Assembly: GCA_958450325.1 (NCBI GenBank) | Contig: OY288242.1 | Location: forward strand, 29,642,474 to 29,706,473 | DNA length: 64,000 nucleotides | Direction of reading: 5' to 3' | Source: Agrostemma githago | Taxonomy: Eukaryota; Streptophyta; Magnoliopsida; Caryophyllales; Caryophyllaceae | Shown here: positions 12,137-22,744 of the stretch, piece after piece | How positions within the stretch are numbered: position 1 is the stretch's first letter | Layout of the letters: each line of letters opens with the position of its first letter | Made by a program: the position numbers and the translations under genes | The notes under the pieces: generated by a model | The model's database searches: none | What the model was told of the DNA's origin: nothing | Seen by the model: only the letters and a program-made list of their open reading frames with translations

Positions 12137-15100
12137 ATACTGGACCGTAAACTCTTTATCTCGTGTAGCATCCCTCACCAATGTCTCCTCAATCCCGTCC
12201 TTCTCAAGGAAGCCCCTCACGCTGCAAGTGCCCACAGAAAATTTCACCTCCTTCTGGAATTCTTCAAATGCGGCGTGGGTGTAAATTTTAACAGCGTGAT
12301 GTTCAATTGGCTGGTGGGTTGCTGTTTTTGGAGAAGCTTGAACATTGTCGTTGTCGAGTTTTTTTTATGTATACCGTTGCTGGTCCATGGCGCTCTCGAA
12401 TCACATCCAGAATTCGACCAACGTCCCCGATTTTTGTTCGAATCTTTTGAAGAAACTGTTCTCACTCTCCGACCTTTGCGTTGTTCGCATTAAGCCGCCC
12501 ATCTTTAAATCCCTGCAATGTCCATCACCCACTGCTCCCTAATGGAAAATGGAGTTGAAAACCACTCGACATCACTCCCATGGTACTCCTCCATTATGTC
12601 ACGCCATTCCGCGTCGAACTCTTCTCCATCAATATCCACATCCCATACTATAGCATTCTATCTCTTCAAAAAATCCTGGTAGTCACTCCGCGCTGCACCG
12701 TATATTGTAGGAACCTTGTTCAAGATATGCCACATACAGAAACGGTGTAGCGCCGTCTTAAACATTTTCCTCACGACTGGTATAATATCCGAATCTTGAT
12801 CGGTAATATTATACACCGGCTCCTTACCTCCCATTGCAGTCAGAAATCTCTAAAACACCCAGACGAACGATTCATAATCCTCGTGCGCTATCAGAGCCTC
12901 AGCAAAAGTTACCGATCGTTTGTGATGATCAATGCCGATGAACGGCGTGAATATCCTCTTATATTTGTTCGTCCCGTATGTCGGGTCGAACGAAACTGTA
13001 TCCCCGAATAACTGGTAGTTTCGCCGCGCCTCACCGTCAGCCCAGAAAACCTTGCTCACACTCCCATCTTCATCCAGGTCGTAGTCGAAATAGAAACCCT
13101 TCCTATTCTTAGCCATGTCTTTGAAACGATCGATGAATAGCTGACCGTCCCTCTCATGTAGGAAGCACTTTATATCTCTTCCCCAGTTTTTGAAGTCAAC
13201 CAAGCTCGCACCCACGTTTGCAAACCCCTCTATCTGCTCCTTGAACATGTTGTACGTCCGTGTTGCGCCGATATTCAGATGAAAATAAGAATCAAGCGTT
13301 GTGACAATTTAACATTAATACACCAATTGTGTTACTCTTATTCTTAAGTACTGTTACTCTATAGGATCACTGGTGTTACTCTAGCAAAAGTAATTAGATT
13401 ATGCACACATTGGACTAATCCAGCTGTGTTACTCTAGCAAAAATACGGTGTTACACCTATCTTACTCAAATGTTATTCTATAAAAGAAATTGTGTTACTC
13501 CATACCCGCGAATTGTTCAAGATCAGTTGCTTGTGGTACTTTGTCATGTTCCTCGACAGCTTTTGGAATTCTCTGTCTTTTGGTGAGATCAGTTCGTGGT
13601 TGTGGCCGATGTGGAACCTATCAATCTTGAGAATGCCTCCTTTATTGAACAGCCTAATCCTTGCCTTGCACACGCAACGACGGACTTTCGTCTTCTTTTT
13701 AGGCGCGTCCACAACAACTCCTCCCCCAGCTGCATCGTTAACAACTTTCACAGCCGCAGGTGTATTGTTAACAGCTTTAATAGATTTCGTGAAACCTTGT
13801 CTGTTGCAAACTAGGAGCTTCGACTTTATCTCACCACCGTACCATCGCTTTGTTGTATACCTTCTCACATCAAATCCGCAAGCCAGTGCGTAGATTTTGT
13901 AAAATTCCACTGCCTCTTCAATTGTTCCGAATACTTGCTTCATGTACGGAGTGAAAGCCTCACCCACATCTCTGCACCATTCCTGTGCATTCGGTTCTTG
14001 GCAAATACTACCTGCACAAAATTAAACAACGTTACACACATGGGACATATGTGTTACTTTAATTCATAAGTTGTGTTACTCTAACTATTTCAGTACGTTA
14101 CTTTAACATCATCATCAAAACCCTTTTTCTAAACGTCCGGTGTGTTACTGTAATTGCAATTAAGTGTTACTGTAACTCAGAAAGTGTGTTACTTCAATGA
14201 CGTTTCCACGTTAATACAAAACAAAACGGTAGTATCAATGAAGCATACATTAAATCTGGAATCTATACTAAAACAAGAGCGATGAACCACTGTTATTAAT
14301 CCATGATTAATCAAATGAATAAAATCTCACCTTTTGCACTGTTGTCCTGTGCGTTCGCTTCTTTGCCAATGCCACCTGCACCAAATTAAACAACGTTACA
14401 CCAATGAAACCAATGGGTTACTTCAATTTACAAGTTCTGTTACTCTAACTAGTACAGAATGTCACTTTAACGTCATCATCAGAACCCTTTTTCTAAACGT
14501 TCAGTGTGTTACTGTAATTGCAATTAAGTGTTACTGTAACTCAGACGGTATGTTACTTCAATGACATTTTTGCGTTAATTCAAAACAAAACGGTAGTATC
14601 AATGAAGCATAAATTAAATCTGGAATCTGTACTAAAACAATAGCGATGAACCACTGTTATTAATCCATGATTAATCAAATGAATAAAATTTCACCTTTTC
14701 CACTGTTGTCCTGTGCGTTCGGTTCTTTGCCAATCCCACCTGCACAAAATTAATCAACGTTACACCCATGCAACCAATGAGTTACTTCAATTAATAATTT
14801 GTGTTACTCTAACTAGTACAGTATGTTACTTTAACATCATCATCTAAATCCTTTTTCTAAACGTTCAATGTGTTACTGTAACTCAGACGGTATGTTACTT
14901 CAATGACGTTTCTGCCTTAATACAGAACAAAATGGTAGTATCAGTGTATATCATGCAAAACCTAAATAAGAAACATATTTTAAACCCTGGAATCTATAAA
15001 GATCGAGAGAACAACTAACCATTGACAGGAAAAGATGACGAATGAAATAGCAATGAAAGCAATATCAACATCCAAATTGACGTTAAAAAATAACGCAACA

Positions 15101-15217
15101 ATGAAAGTAATAGCAACAATGAAAATTGACGTCAAAGAAATATTGAAACTCACCATTGTTATACTCGATCAATTGCTTATCAACTGTTGAAGAAGATGAT
15201 GCTGTCATTGAATCCAT
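12137..15217 (-). pseudogene. FAR1-RELATED SEQUENCE-like (MULE-derived) pseudogene, truncated
   Basis: On the minus strand the gene starts with ATG at 15217 (64-nt exon, 15217-15154, donor GTGAGT). Two 45-nt micro-exons follow (14739-14695, 14375-14331), then the FAR1 DNA-binding exon from 14011 with an FYKIYALACGFDVRR segment, C residues and the HIGHNHEL zinc-ligand motif. The next exon (13290 downwards) holds the MULE transposase-like domain: GFYFDYDLDEDGSVSKVFWAD, SFDPTYGTNKY, PFIGIDHHKRSVTF, then ITDQDSDI and CMWHIL. In-frame stops near 12855 and 12662 and a frameshift near 12510 break it. The transposase/FRS similarity continues to 12137, where element A cuts it. Proteins of this family are transcription factors derived from Mutator transposases. 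This copy is dead. Confidence 0.88.
14011..14970 (-). repeat. Tandem duplication of an exon-intron unit (364 bp)
   Basis: The units 14012-14375 and 14376-14739, plus a partial third to about 14970, align throughout. Each carries a splice acceptor, an exon beginning with a Gly-(Ile)-(Gly/Cys)-(Lys/Gln)-Glu-(Pro/Ala)-Asn-Ala-Gln sequence, and an intron full of GTTACT motifs. Two units keep a 45-nt exon. In the third, the homologous sequence forms the start of the FAR1-domain exon. Confidence 0.88.
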
Positions 15218-15487
15218 TGTAACGCGTTTCGAGCACAGTATTGATTGAATGAATGAATGAACGTGATGAAGAAAGGGTTTTTTTCACGGTTGAATGAATG
15301 TGATGAATGATGAATGAACGTGATCAAGTGGGTTATTGTTTCCTAAATTCTTGGAACCTATTTTAGGAACGTAAATCTTCCTTCTTTTTTTAATGCAATG
15401 CATCTTGTCCATCCATCCTCATCCCATCCAATGGATGGGATGAGGACTTATGGACTCATATAGAGTAAAGGACTAATAAGAGCCTTA

Positions 15488-15525
<38 letters not shown>

Positions 15526-15541
15526 GTCTCTCTCTCTCTCA

Positions 15542-15572
<31 letters not shown>
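15488..15572. repeat. (CT)n followed by (TA)n microsatellite
   Basis: About 65 bases of almost pure CT with three interruptions, followed by about 18 bases of TA. It lies 10 bp left of the CACTA insertion. Confidence 0.95.
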
Positions 15573-15597
15573 TATATGAGATCACTACTACAAAACA

Positions 15598-15890
15598 TCA
15601 AATAGACAATTGTTTTTTTTTTGCAATAGACAACCGACTTACAACAGTTGAGTAGTTTGGAGTTGTATATTACTCTGAGCATAGACAACTGTTGTACAGA
15701 TGTCTATTGCTTAATAAACAACTGTTTTCTAAAGCAACAGTTGTCTATTATGTATATAGACAACTGTTTTTCTAAACAACAGTTGTCTATTACATATATA
15801 GACAACTGTTTTTCTAAGACAACAGTTGTCTATTACGTATATAGACAACTGTTTTATGAAATTACAGTTGTCTATCACTCTTATAAACAA
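15598..15890. repeat. Left subterminal repeats of the CACTA element
   Basis: Four hairpin units of the form TAGACAACTGTTTT..ACAACAGTTGTCTATTA occur at about 15715-15750, 15757-15792, 15799-15834 and 15841-15875, with degenerate flanking copies. Such inverted 10-20 bp repeats are where CACTA transposases bind. Confidence 0.88.
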
Positions 15891-16150
15891 CGCGTATATA
15901 CGTATACATATTTTATATTTTTTAATAATTCTGAAATACGTACAAATTAACAAGCCATACAAAATGAATACCATAGCGAATAATTGAGCAAAACAAGTTA
16001 CATTTTTATAAAATCCAACATCCAAAATTCAAAAAATACATAAAATCATTATCCAACATCCAAAATTCAAAAGGTACACATAAAATCATTATCCAATGTC
16101 CAAAAGTACCTAAACCCATAATCCAACTAATTATTAAGAAAATAATCCGC
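15891..16150. other. CACTA interior without recognisable feature
   Basis: AT-rich, with a repeated CATCCAAAATTCAAAA segment at 16018-16035 and 16050-16067. No coding evidence. Confidence 0.4.
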
Positions 16151-16416
16151 CTATAATCCACGAACCTCGTCAATATCTTCTTGAGAATATGGCATCATAT
16201 CGTTGAAATGCTGCAAAATCAATAATAATATAAATGAACTAATTATTTTGTTTCAATTATGTGCATAAAACAAATGACTGAAACAAGAGAAAGTATGAAA
16301 ACCAAAGTCTTATCTCATTGACGGTTCTCTTCAAATCAGAACGAGTGATAATTTCAATCATATATCTCATCACAAAATAACCGCACTCTGTTTTCCGAGC
16401 ATGAGGAGCCGACTAC
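16151..16416 (-). pseudogene. Ulp1-like C48 cysteine peptidase, C-terminal fragment
   Basis: On the minus strand the exon from about 16414 to 16314 encodes a segment with TECGYFVMRYM, where the cysteine is the position of the C48 catalytic Cys in ECGYYVMR-type motifs. The last exon (16210-16151) encodes HFNDMMPYSQEDIDEVRGL and a stop, a usual C-terminal length. The acceptor before it is a good TTTTGCAG. The expected donor after the first exon reads ATAAG rather than GTAAG, so splicing is probably broken. The catalytic His/Asp region was not found upstream. Ulp1-like domains are frequent passengers of CACTA and MULE transposons. Confidence 0.72.
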
Positions 16417-17589
16417 ATTGCAACAAGTATAACAAAGTGTAAGATATATATGACCACGTTATGAGCCGCAAAGTAATGCAACCTGTCAATAAGGAAAATA
16501 TTCACACTTGCACGGAGTAATATACAAAATGAAAATATATTTCAAACTGGGTTCATATACCCTAACTGGTTTTGTGACAAGTCTTTTTCGTTTGGTGAGA
16601 AGGCACAAAAACAGCTTGATAATGTTAGTTATCTGGCTGCCATGCTCGAACAGCAATAGAGTAAGCAGCTGTCAATAAGAACGTTTTGAAGGAGGCTTCC
16701 ATCTTCATAATACTATCTTACATATTGCCTAGGTTTTTCTGTTTGCCGTGTTTTGTACAATAATAAAAAGTGTGTTTTATGATTCCATAAATCAAGGTTC
16801 ACCGAAATAAATACTCAATTCACCGAAATAAAAGATACACCAAACTAACGCCACCTAGTTAAATTAATTAGTGAAAATTTAAGAAGTAAAAAAAGATATA
16901 ATCCTTGTTCTTATTTAATGCAAGGACCAGTTCATCGAATATATACTTCCTGATGAGCAAAAACATTATCCAAGTCTCTAGCAAAATGTGACACTAATGG
17001 AGAGTGAAGAATCCTAAATGTACGCAGTTTTATTTATGCATGCATATTTATTTTTATTACATTATATTTTTTGGATTACAGGCTAGGTTTAGGGCATTTT
17101 CCGTAAAGAATCGCCAATACGACATTCACACTAATGCAGAGTGATTTAACTGGTTAATCTAGTTAGTTTTTGCTTATGTCTAAATAATTACAATACTCCA
17201 TATGAGTTGAGACAAAAATAGTTATATTACCTAAAAGAAATACAAAAAAATCATACGACTTGAAAACTTTTAAATGCTAATAGAGAAATGTGGTGAATCT
17301 ACACCAACTTAGAAAAGGGAAAAGAAAAAGGGAGTGGATTGTAGACAGTAGCCCAAACTGAACAAGTACGGAGTACTACACTATCTATTACTGAAATTTT
17401 CTTCCATTTATGCAAGTGAAACACATAAAAAAATGTTCATAATCACTCCAAACTACTGTATATCTTTTTATCCCATTTAAGTTTCTCAAATCTTAAGATG
17501 TGAGTAAATAGGTCAATTTAAGCTTAAACTCGGCTAGATTGTGGGAAAAAGAAGGTAAAATTAAAGAAGAAAAATAAGAGAGAATAAAC
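16417..17589. other. CACTA interior, no supported gene
   Basis: AT-rich, stop-rich in all frames. It may include introns and lost exons of the Ulp1-like gene. Nothing else is recognisable. Confidence 0.4.
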
Positions 17590-18754
17590 CTTCCATTGGC
17601 GAGGGTTTTCGTGCTCAATAATGTCAGCAATCTCCGGATCAACAACCTCAAGCAGTGCATTCAATTGCTTCGTCCACTATTTTTCAACAACAGAAAAAAA
17701 ATTGCGCCTGATTAATTCAATTATCCTATAAACGAACGAATAATTACACAAAAAATCACTCAAAACTGAGAAAAATGAAAAGCGAGAGAGGTACTAACAG
17801 AAACGCGATTATTCGTATCGTATGCAGCTTCAGTCGGTAGGGTACTTACTAGGACGATGTTGGTGATGTTGCTGATGACCATATCAACAAAATCGGATTT
17901 GCTGTAAGCTGTTAAATACGTGGAGTTAGTCAAGAAAAGGTAGCCATAGTTGTTTGTTCCGACACTGAACAAGTAGACTGCCTCTGAAAATCTTCTCAGT
18001 GTTCCATAATCCCCGATTCTGTCCCTCTGCAATTGCTGAAACTTCCTGTAGTTATCCAGCTGCATACTGAGATCAATGACCTGCAAAAGAAAACGATCAT
18101 GAATAAACCGTCATGAACGAATCAAATCATGATTTCTTTATCAGCTGTCATTAGTACTTTCGTATGCATACATACCTTGCCTTGAAAAGTTTGCGTTAGT
18201 GCACCGGACCCACCGGATGCAAAGTTAACACCATCCTGAAACTGCTCGTCATTGCCCGGTTGAAGAAATGGAGAAATAAATGAAAGATTTGCATGTTTGG
18301 CTGACATATTTACATGAAAAAACTTCAGTAAAGACTAAATAATAACCCACCCATCACCTTAAGGTTTTGGTTGAGATGATTATGCATCATGGTATCGAAG
18401 CCAGATTGACCAAAGGTCGTGTGCTCGAATCTTGAAAGTCTCCAAAAAATCTCACAAGTAGAATTTCATCACATGGGTAATGAGCTGAAAACTGAAAAGT
18501 CTAGGGTCTTAGACAGAACTAACCAACTACTCTACTTAATTAGGCGAATTACCTAGAAAATCAGGGATAAGACGACCATCGGAAAAACGACCAGTAGGAG
18601 AAGGGAAGAAAGAGATTCCATAAGGAAAGACATCGGCCCTGGCAGGGGTGTTACCAATGTAATTATTGTTTCCTGTGTCGAGAAACGCGTCACCAAATAG
18701 GGACATGGAGTTTTTTGCAGCTGTTGGAACAAGAAAGTTAGTAGTAGAAAACAT
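17590..18754 (-). pseudogene. Captured GDSL-lipase / serine hydroxymethyltransferase chimera
   Basis: Minus strand, with splice signals preserved. Exon a (acceptor before about 18721, or ATG 18754, to 18553) has SLFGDAFLDTGNNNYI and PTGRFSDGRLIPDFL. Exon b (18300-18176) has PFLQPG and DGVNFASGGSGAL (GDSL block II). Exon c (18080 on) has FSEAVYLFSVGTNNY (block III) and FVDMVISNIT. At about 17850 the same frame passes directly into the N-terminal SHMT-like segment LPTEAAYDTNNRVS (to 17799). After a GTTAGT..AG intron, exon d (17676-17590) has LEVVDPEIADIIEH and RQWK, then a donor. Splicing would join parts of two unrelated enzymes. The GDSL block I serine is alanine, so no esterase activity is expected, and the SHMT part lacks the PLP site. 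Confidence 0.85.
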
Positions 18755-19028
18755 GATGAAAGAAAAGATTGTACAAATATGACTGTGCCTCTCTATTGTT
18801 CTTCTAACCTTCTAGTTCTACTACTACTACGGAGTACAATTTATGCATTTTTATGGAGTACTATGGAGTTCTAAATTTTGTAAATAGATCAATTTTGTAG
18901 AGTTAGTTATGTGTGCAGGCAACTGGCAAGTGATGTACATCAATCACAGCTGAATTCTGAAGCATGCTAGTTTTCTAGCGTACTGAAGTTGCTTCATTAT
19001 GTTGGTGTAATTAGGTCCTAATCAGTAA
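18755..19028. other. CACTA interior up to the element B insertion
   Basis: No coding signal. The target AGTAA is at 19024-19028. Confidence 0.5.
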
Positions 19029-19417
19029 TGTAGACACCCGCATTTTGACTGCCAGGTGTCTATGGTAGTTTCCCAAAAAAACACCCGATGATGATCGGAC
19101 GCTAACATGCTTCTGTGCGCTCGGATACGGGCTCAAATCCATTAATCGCTGGCTAGCACACTTACAGAGTACAAATCTCAAAAAATCAACCTCAAATCCA
19201 GGCCCAGCGGGCCGTTTCCAATCAAACAAGGCTAATTTGGGCCGAAACCGACACCGGAATTAAAACCGACTCGTCACGATTGGGTCAATCCCGGTCAAAG
19301 TCATTTCCGAGACATACCAAACAACCCCTCAAATATCAAAAGCCCAATTCAAACTCAAACTCATCAAATATCCGTGGTCACGGTCCAAAGCGAATGACCC
19401 GCGCGACCCAGCTGGGT

Positions 19418-19523
19418 CACTCGATCGAGTGCCTCACCCACTCGATCGAGTGAGCCCTTATTCAAGCCCGACGGCTGGCGTAACGGGCCACTCGACCGAG
19501 TTAGCCACCTACTCGGTCGAGTA
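19418..19523. promoter_or_regulatory. Two palindrome pairs upstream of the LTR promoter
   Basis: CACTCGATCGAGTG at 19418 and 19439, then CACTCGACCGAGTT at 19489 and TACTCGGTCGAGTA at 19510. The centre-to-centre distance within each pair is 21 bp, two helical turns. The TATA box starts 28 bp after the last one. A dimeric DNA-binding protein site is an inference from symmetry and position. Confidence 0.6.
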
Positions 19524-19550
19524 ACCCTAAACCGAAGCCCTAGCTTTTCC

Positions 19551-19558
19551 TATATAAG
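19551..19558 (+). promoter_or_regulatory. TATA box of element B 5' LTR
   Basis: TATATAAG, followed by a CA-rich start region. The identical box in the 3' LTR is near 32608. Confidence 0.7.
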
Positions 19559-21671
19559 CAACCCTCATGCACCCCTCTTCAACACCTTTTTCAGAACTTT
19601 CAAAACCCTAGAGCAACCTCATACACATACTACGTCTTTTACAAACCCTAAGCAACACCCTAAGCAAACCCTAAACTAGCTTTAGGATTCATCACACCCC
19701 AAGCCACCATAACTTAACCTCCATAAACCTCGAAGACTCTTGTGTTATAGCCACGGTTACGAGTCCGCGCCGAGACAAGAACATGTAGGTTGAGGGTGTC
19801 AAAACCCAGCTTCTTTTCCTTTTCTTCCTCCTTCTCGCGTCATGTCGTTTTCTTACGGGTCGCGTTTGCTTTATTTTATTTTTATCGTTATTATCGCATC
19901 ATTAATATCGATAGTATAATACTAGTATCAAAACATTAAAATACCTATCAATTTGTGTCGAGTATGAGTGATATCGGAATAAGGAAACACGAATATACAA
20001 GTGTACTGCACACAGCGTTGACGGTCGCTTGTTCCGATATCCCGATTACTTGATTATTGAGATAGGTTAACTTCAACAATAATTCTCATATCGTTTGTAT
20101 CGTTGTTGTCATTCGCATATTCACATCGATTTCTCAAAAAGCAAACATCGTATTTCAATAAGGGTCGAAACCCGTTGACACGGACCCGACATCATAATCC
20201 CTAGAGATTTATTCCGATGTCGGAGAAGTCGAGGGAATCAAGTTTTTTTATTTATTCAATTAAAGCGTCGATTTTGGATTCGATACCAATTCCATAATCG
20301 GATATCGAATCTAGTAATCAAGTCATACGAATTAATTAATGTGATTTGCTCATATCGCGATGATTAATTCAAAACGGCTAAAAATCAATTTATTTATTTT
20401 CTATCTCACTCTAATATTCCATATCGATTCAAATAATCGAATATGGGATACAACGAGTATTCAAATTTAGAATCGAGTATAAATTCAACAATATTCATAT
20501 TCGGTCCGACGAAATTTGCGATTTATAAAAAACCAAGTCGAGCGTAAATTGTGCAGTATTTATGTCCGATTCGGTAAAATCATCAAACTCTCAAAAATCA
20601 AAAGCAATTTCAAAATCAATGTCAAAATTGCAAACGAATTACAATTCGTACAGGGGGCACTCGACCGAGTGCCTAACCCACTCGGTCGAGTGGTACCCCA
20701 AAATCGGATCAGAATGTCTGTTACGACACCCACTCGGTCGAGTCTCACAGTGACTCGGTCGAGTGGCCATGTACTCGACCGAGTTAGTCAATAACTCGGC
20801 CGAGTATGGTCCATAACGCGAAACAGAAACCTATTTTCGGGGTTTACTCGATCGAGTCTATCGACTACTCGATCGAGTGACCTCGTAACGACCAAAACAT
20901 GAGTCGTACATCCTTCTTTTCAAAACTCGATAGTATTTTACGACTTAGGTCAACGCGTGCATAATTAATCACGTGTATACTATCTTTTCAAACCATGCAT
21001 CATCTTGTACATCATTCAATTCAATTCATTATTTGCACAAACCGTTAATATCGATTTACCGTTACTAACCGTTTGTTTGTCTCTTTTGTCAATTTAATTC
21101 TTGTTCGTTTATTGTACTAAATGAACCCGCATGCTAAATTCCACTTTGACGTAGAATTAATTGCATTAAATTGACTTAGAAACCCTTTACAAATTCAATT
21201 CACATGTTTAGGGAAGATACTCTTTGCATATCATTTTCCCGTTTAACTAGCGCGCGTATTGTAAGTCATTCGAATTCTTAGTGGAGGCCGCTAATGTGCG
21301 GGCGGGGTTGGGTGTCCTTTGTGGGCTTCCCAACACGTACCCTCACCCCTTACTCAGAACCTCGGTTTCTGGATGCCCAAAACCGTTGGCGCACGAGAGT
21401 CATTCAATACACAATATCCGATAACGTCGGTATTGGTATCAAATGCAAAGGGACGAGCCCAATAAACTCTGACATCGGAAATGGGCCGTATTTTGTATAC
21501 GGACCACTATGACATAGAGTGGGCTCGAATGGTTCCGAATAACCACAAAATTCGGTGGCGACTCCACATAGACCTAAATTTCAATTCGATCCATTCTCAT
21601 ATGGAGATTCATTCGCCTACCCAAACCCGCGCGTGGCCGCGTCGGGGTGGACCTATGTCATGTCCACAATT

Positions 21672-21689
21672 TGGCGACTCCGCTGGGGA
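21672..21689 (+). promoter_or_regulatory. Primer binding site (tRNA-Arg), element B
   Basis: TGGCGACTCCGCTGGGGA, complementary to the tRNA-Arg 3' end including CCA, four bases after the LTR. Confidence 0.87.
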
Positions 21690-22744
21690 TTAACTGATGC
21701 GTGACTTACCATCGGCATCCTCAGGGTGAGACTCGAATAGAAATCGTTTGACAAATACAATGCGCGTGTTAGTTTTACGGTCTATGCATAACCTATATTT
21801 TCCCGGGCCGGTACTGGTGACCGACGTCCCACTATACCATTGATGTACTCCAACATGGATATGTCAAAAGGTGTCCATAGTCGATTCGAGTGGGTTTCGC
21901 GGCATGTTCTAAGCTCAATTCGACTTAGAGAGTCCGTCCCGATCAACGTCTAGACTATGTACACTGGTATAGACCCTTTTAGACCGACCGAGACTTAGTG
22001 TAGAGCATACATGGCGTCGTTATAATGCTTGTGTGACTACGTGCTACTTGGTTTCCGAGTCATTTTCAAAAATATCAACTTTTCAAAAATTACATCATCC
22101 TTTTCAAGATATTCGATTTTCAAAACCCGGGACATACCGAATTTAGGACTTATGATTTTACTCAAAATAGCCTATTTTCTAGCCGGTATGCTGCCCAAAT
22201 CAAAACTCGAACTTTCAAAACTCGTGGCCCAATGACTTTTCGTCCTCTTTTCCGGAAATTTGGGCCATTCACCGAGTCCACTCGGTCCTTATTCAAAAAC
22301 CATCAATTTTCAAAAACCTCCCTCCTCTTAGGACTTCCCGTATTTAGCAGTGTCGGGTCATGTCTTAGGTTGTCAAGTTCTTCTAGCGTCGAAACTCTGT
22401 CGATCTTACATCGCGAGTTTCTTCCCTATCCCAGTCCGCCTTATTAGACTAAGGCAAGGCCCACCTAAGTAGGACATACTCTTACGAAGGAGGGCCCGTC
22501 AACACGATCGAGTCAAAAGTCTGGGGATGCCTCGCGTGAACCTTCCTTCGAACAGGACTAGGCCCACTTGCCGAATCCTAAGGAAGGCCCACACTTCACA
22601 AGTCACCCGTCTAAGCGTCTTCTTCGAGTCATTTCCCTTTTTGTCTCGTTCGGGATGTACTTTCTATTCTGGGATTTCTGGGCTAGTTTCTGATTACGCG
22701 GTGTTCTTACAGACAGGCCAGCCACAACCCGACATCAACGCAAG
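21690..22744 (+). other. Leader of element B
   Basis: Non-coding leader shared with element A, with the conserved CCCGGGCCGGTACTGGTGACC block and a CAAACTTTC-type C/T-rich zone. Short frames here are not conserved in element A and are not called. Confidence 0.7.

Larger units (their letters stand above)
19029..21668 (+). repeat. Element B 5' LTR (2640 bp)
   Basis: TGTAGACACC..CATGTCCACA. Four CACTCG-NN-CGAGTG-type palindromes (19418-19523) stand just before a TATATAAG box at 19551. A second cluster of eight lies in the transcribed part (20655-20882). Inverted repeats around TCGATT..AATCGA occur at 20277-20311 and 20415-20451. The last 450 bp are shared with element A and the solo LTR. Confidence 0.96.

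Noticed and set aside
12101..12493. Forward open frame of 130 codons after element A
   Set aside because: It overlaps the LTR end and is antisense to recognisable FAR1-related coding sequence.
13492..13893. Forward open frame of 133 codons
   Set aside because: Shadow of the minus-strand FAR1 DNA-binding exon.
20516..20794. 92-codon frame repeated in both LTRs of element B
   Set aside because: Conserved only because the LTRs are nearly identical; half of it translates the palindromes, and it is not kept in element A.
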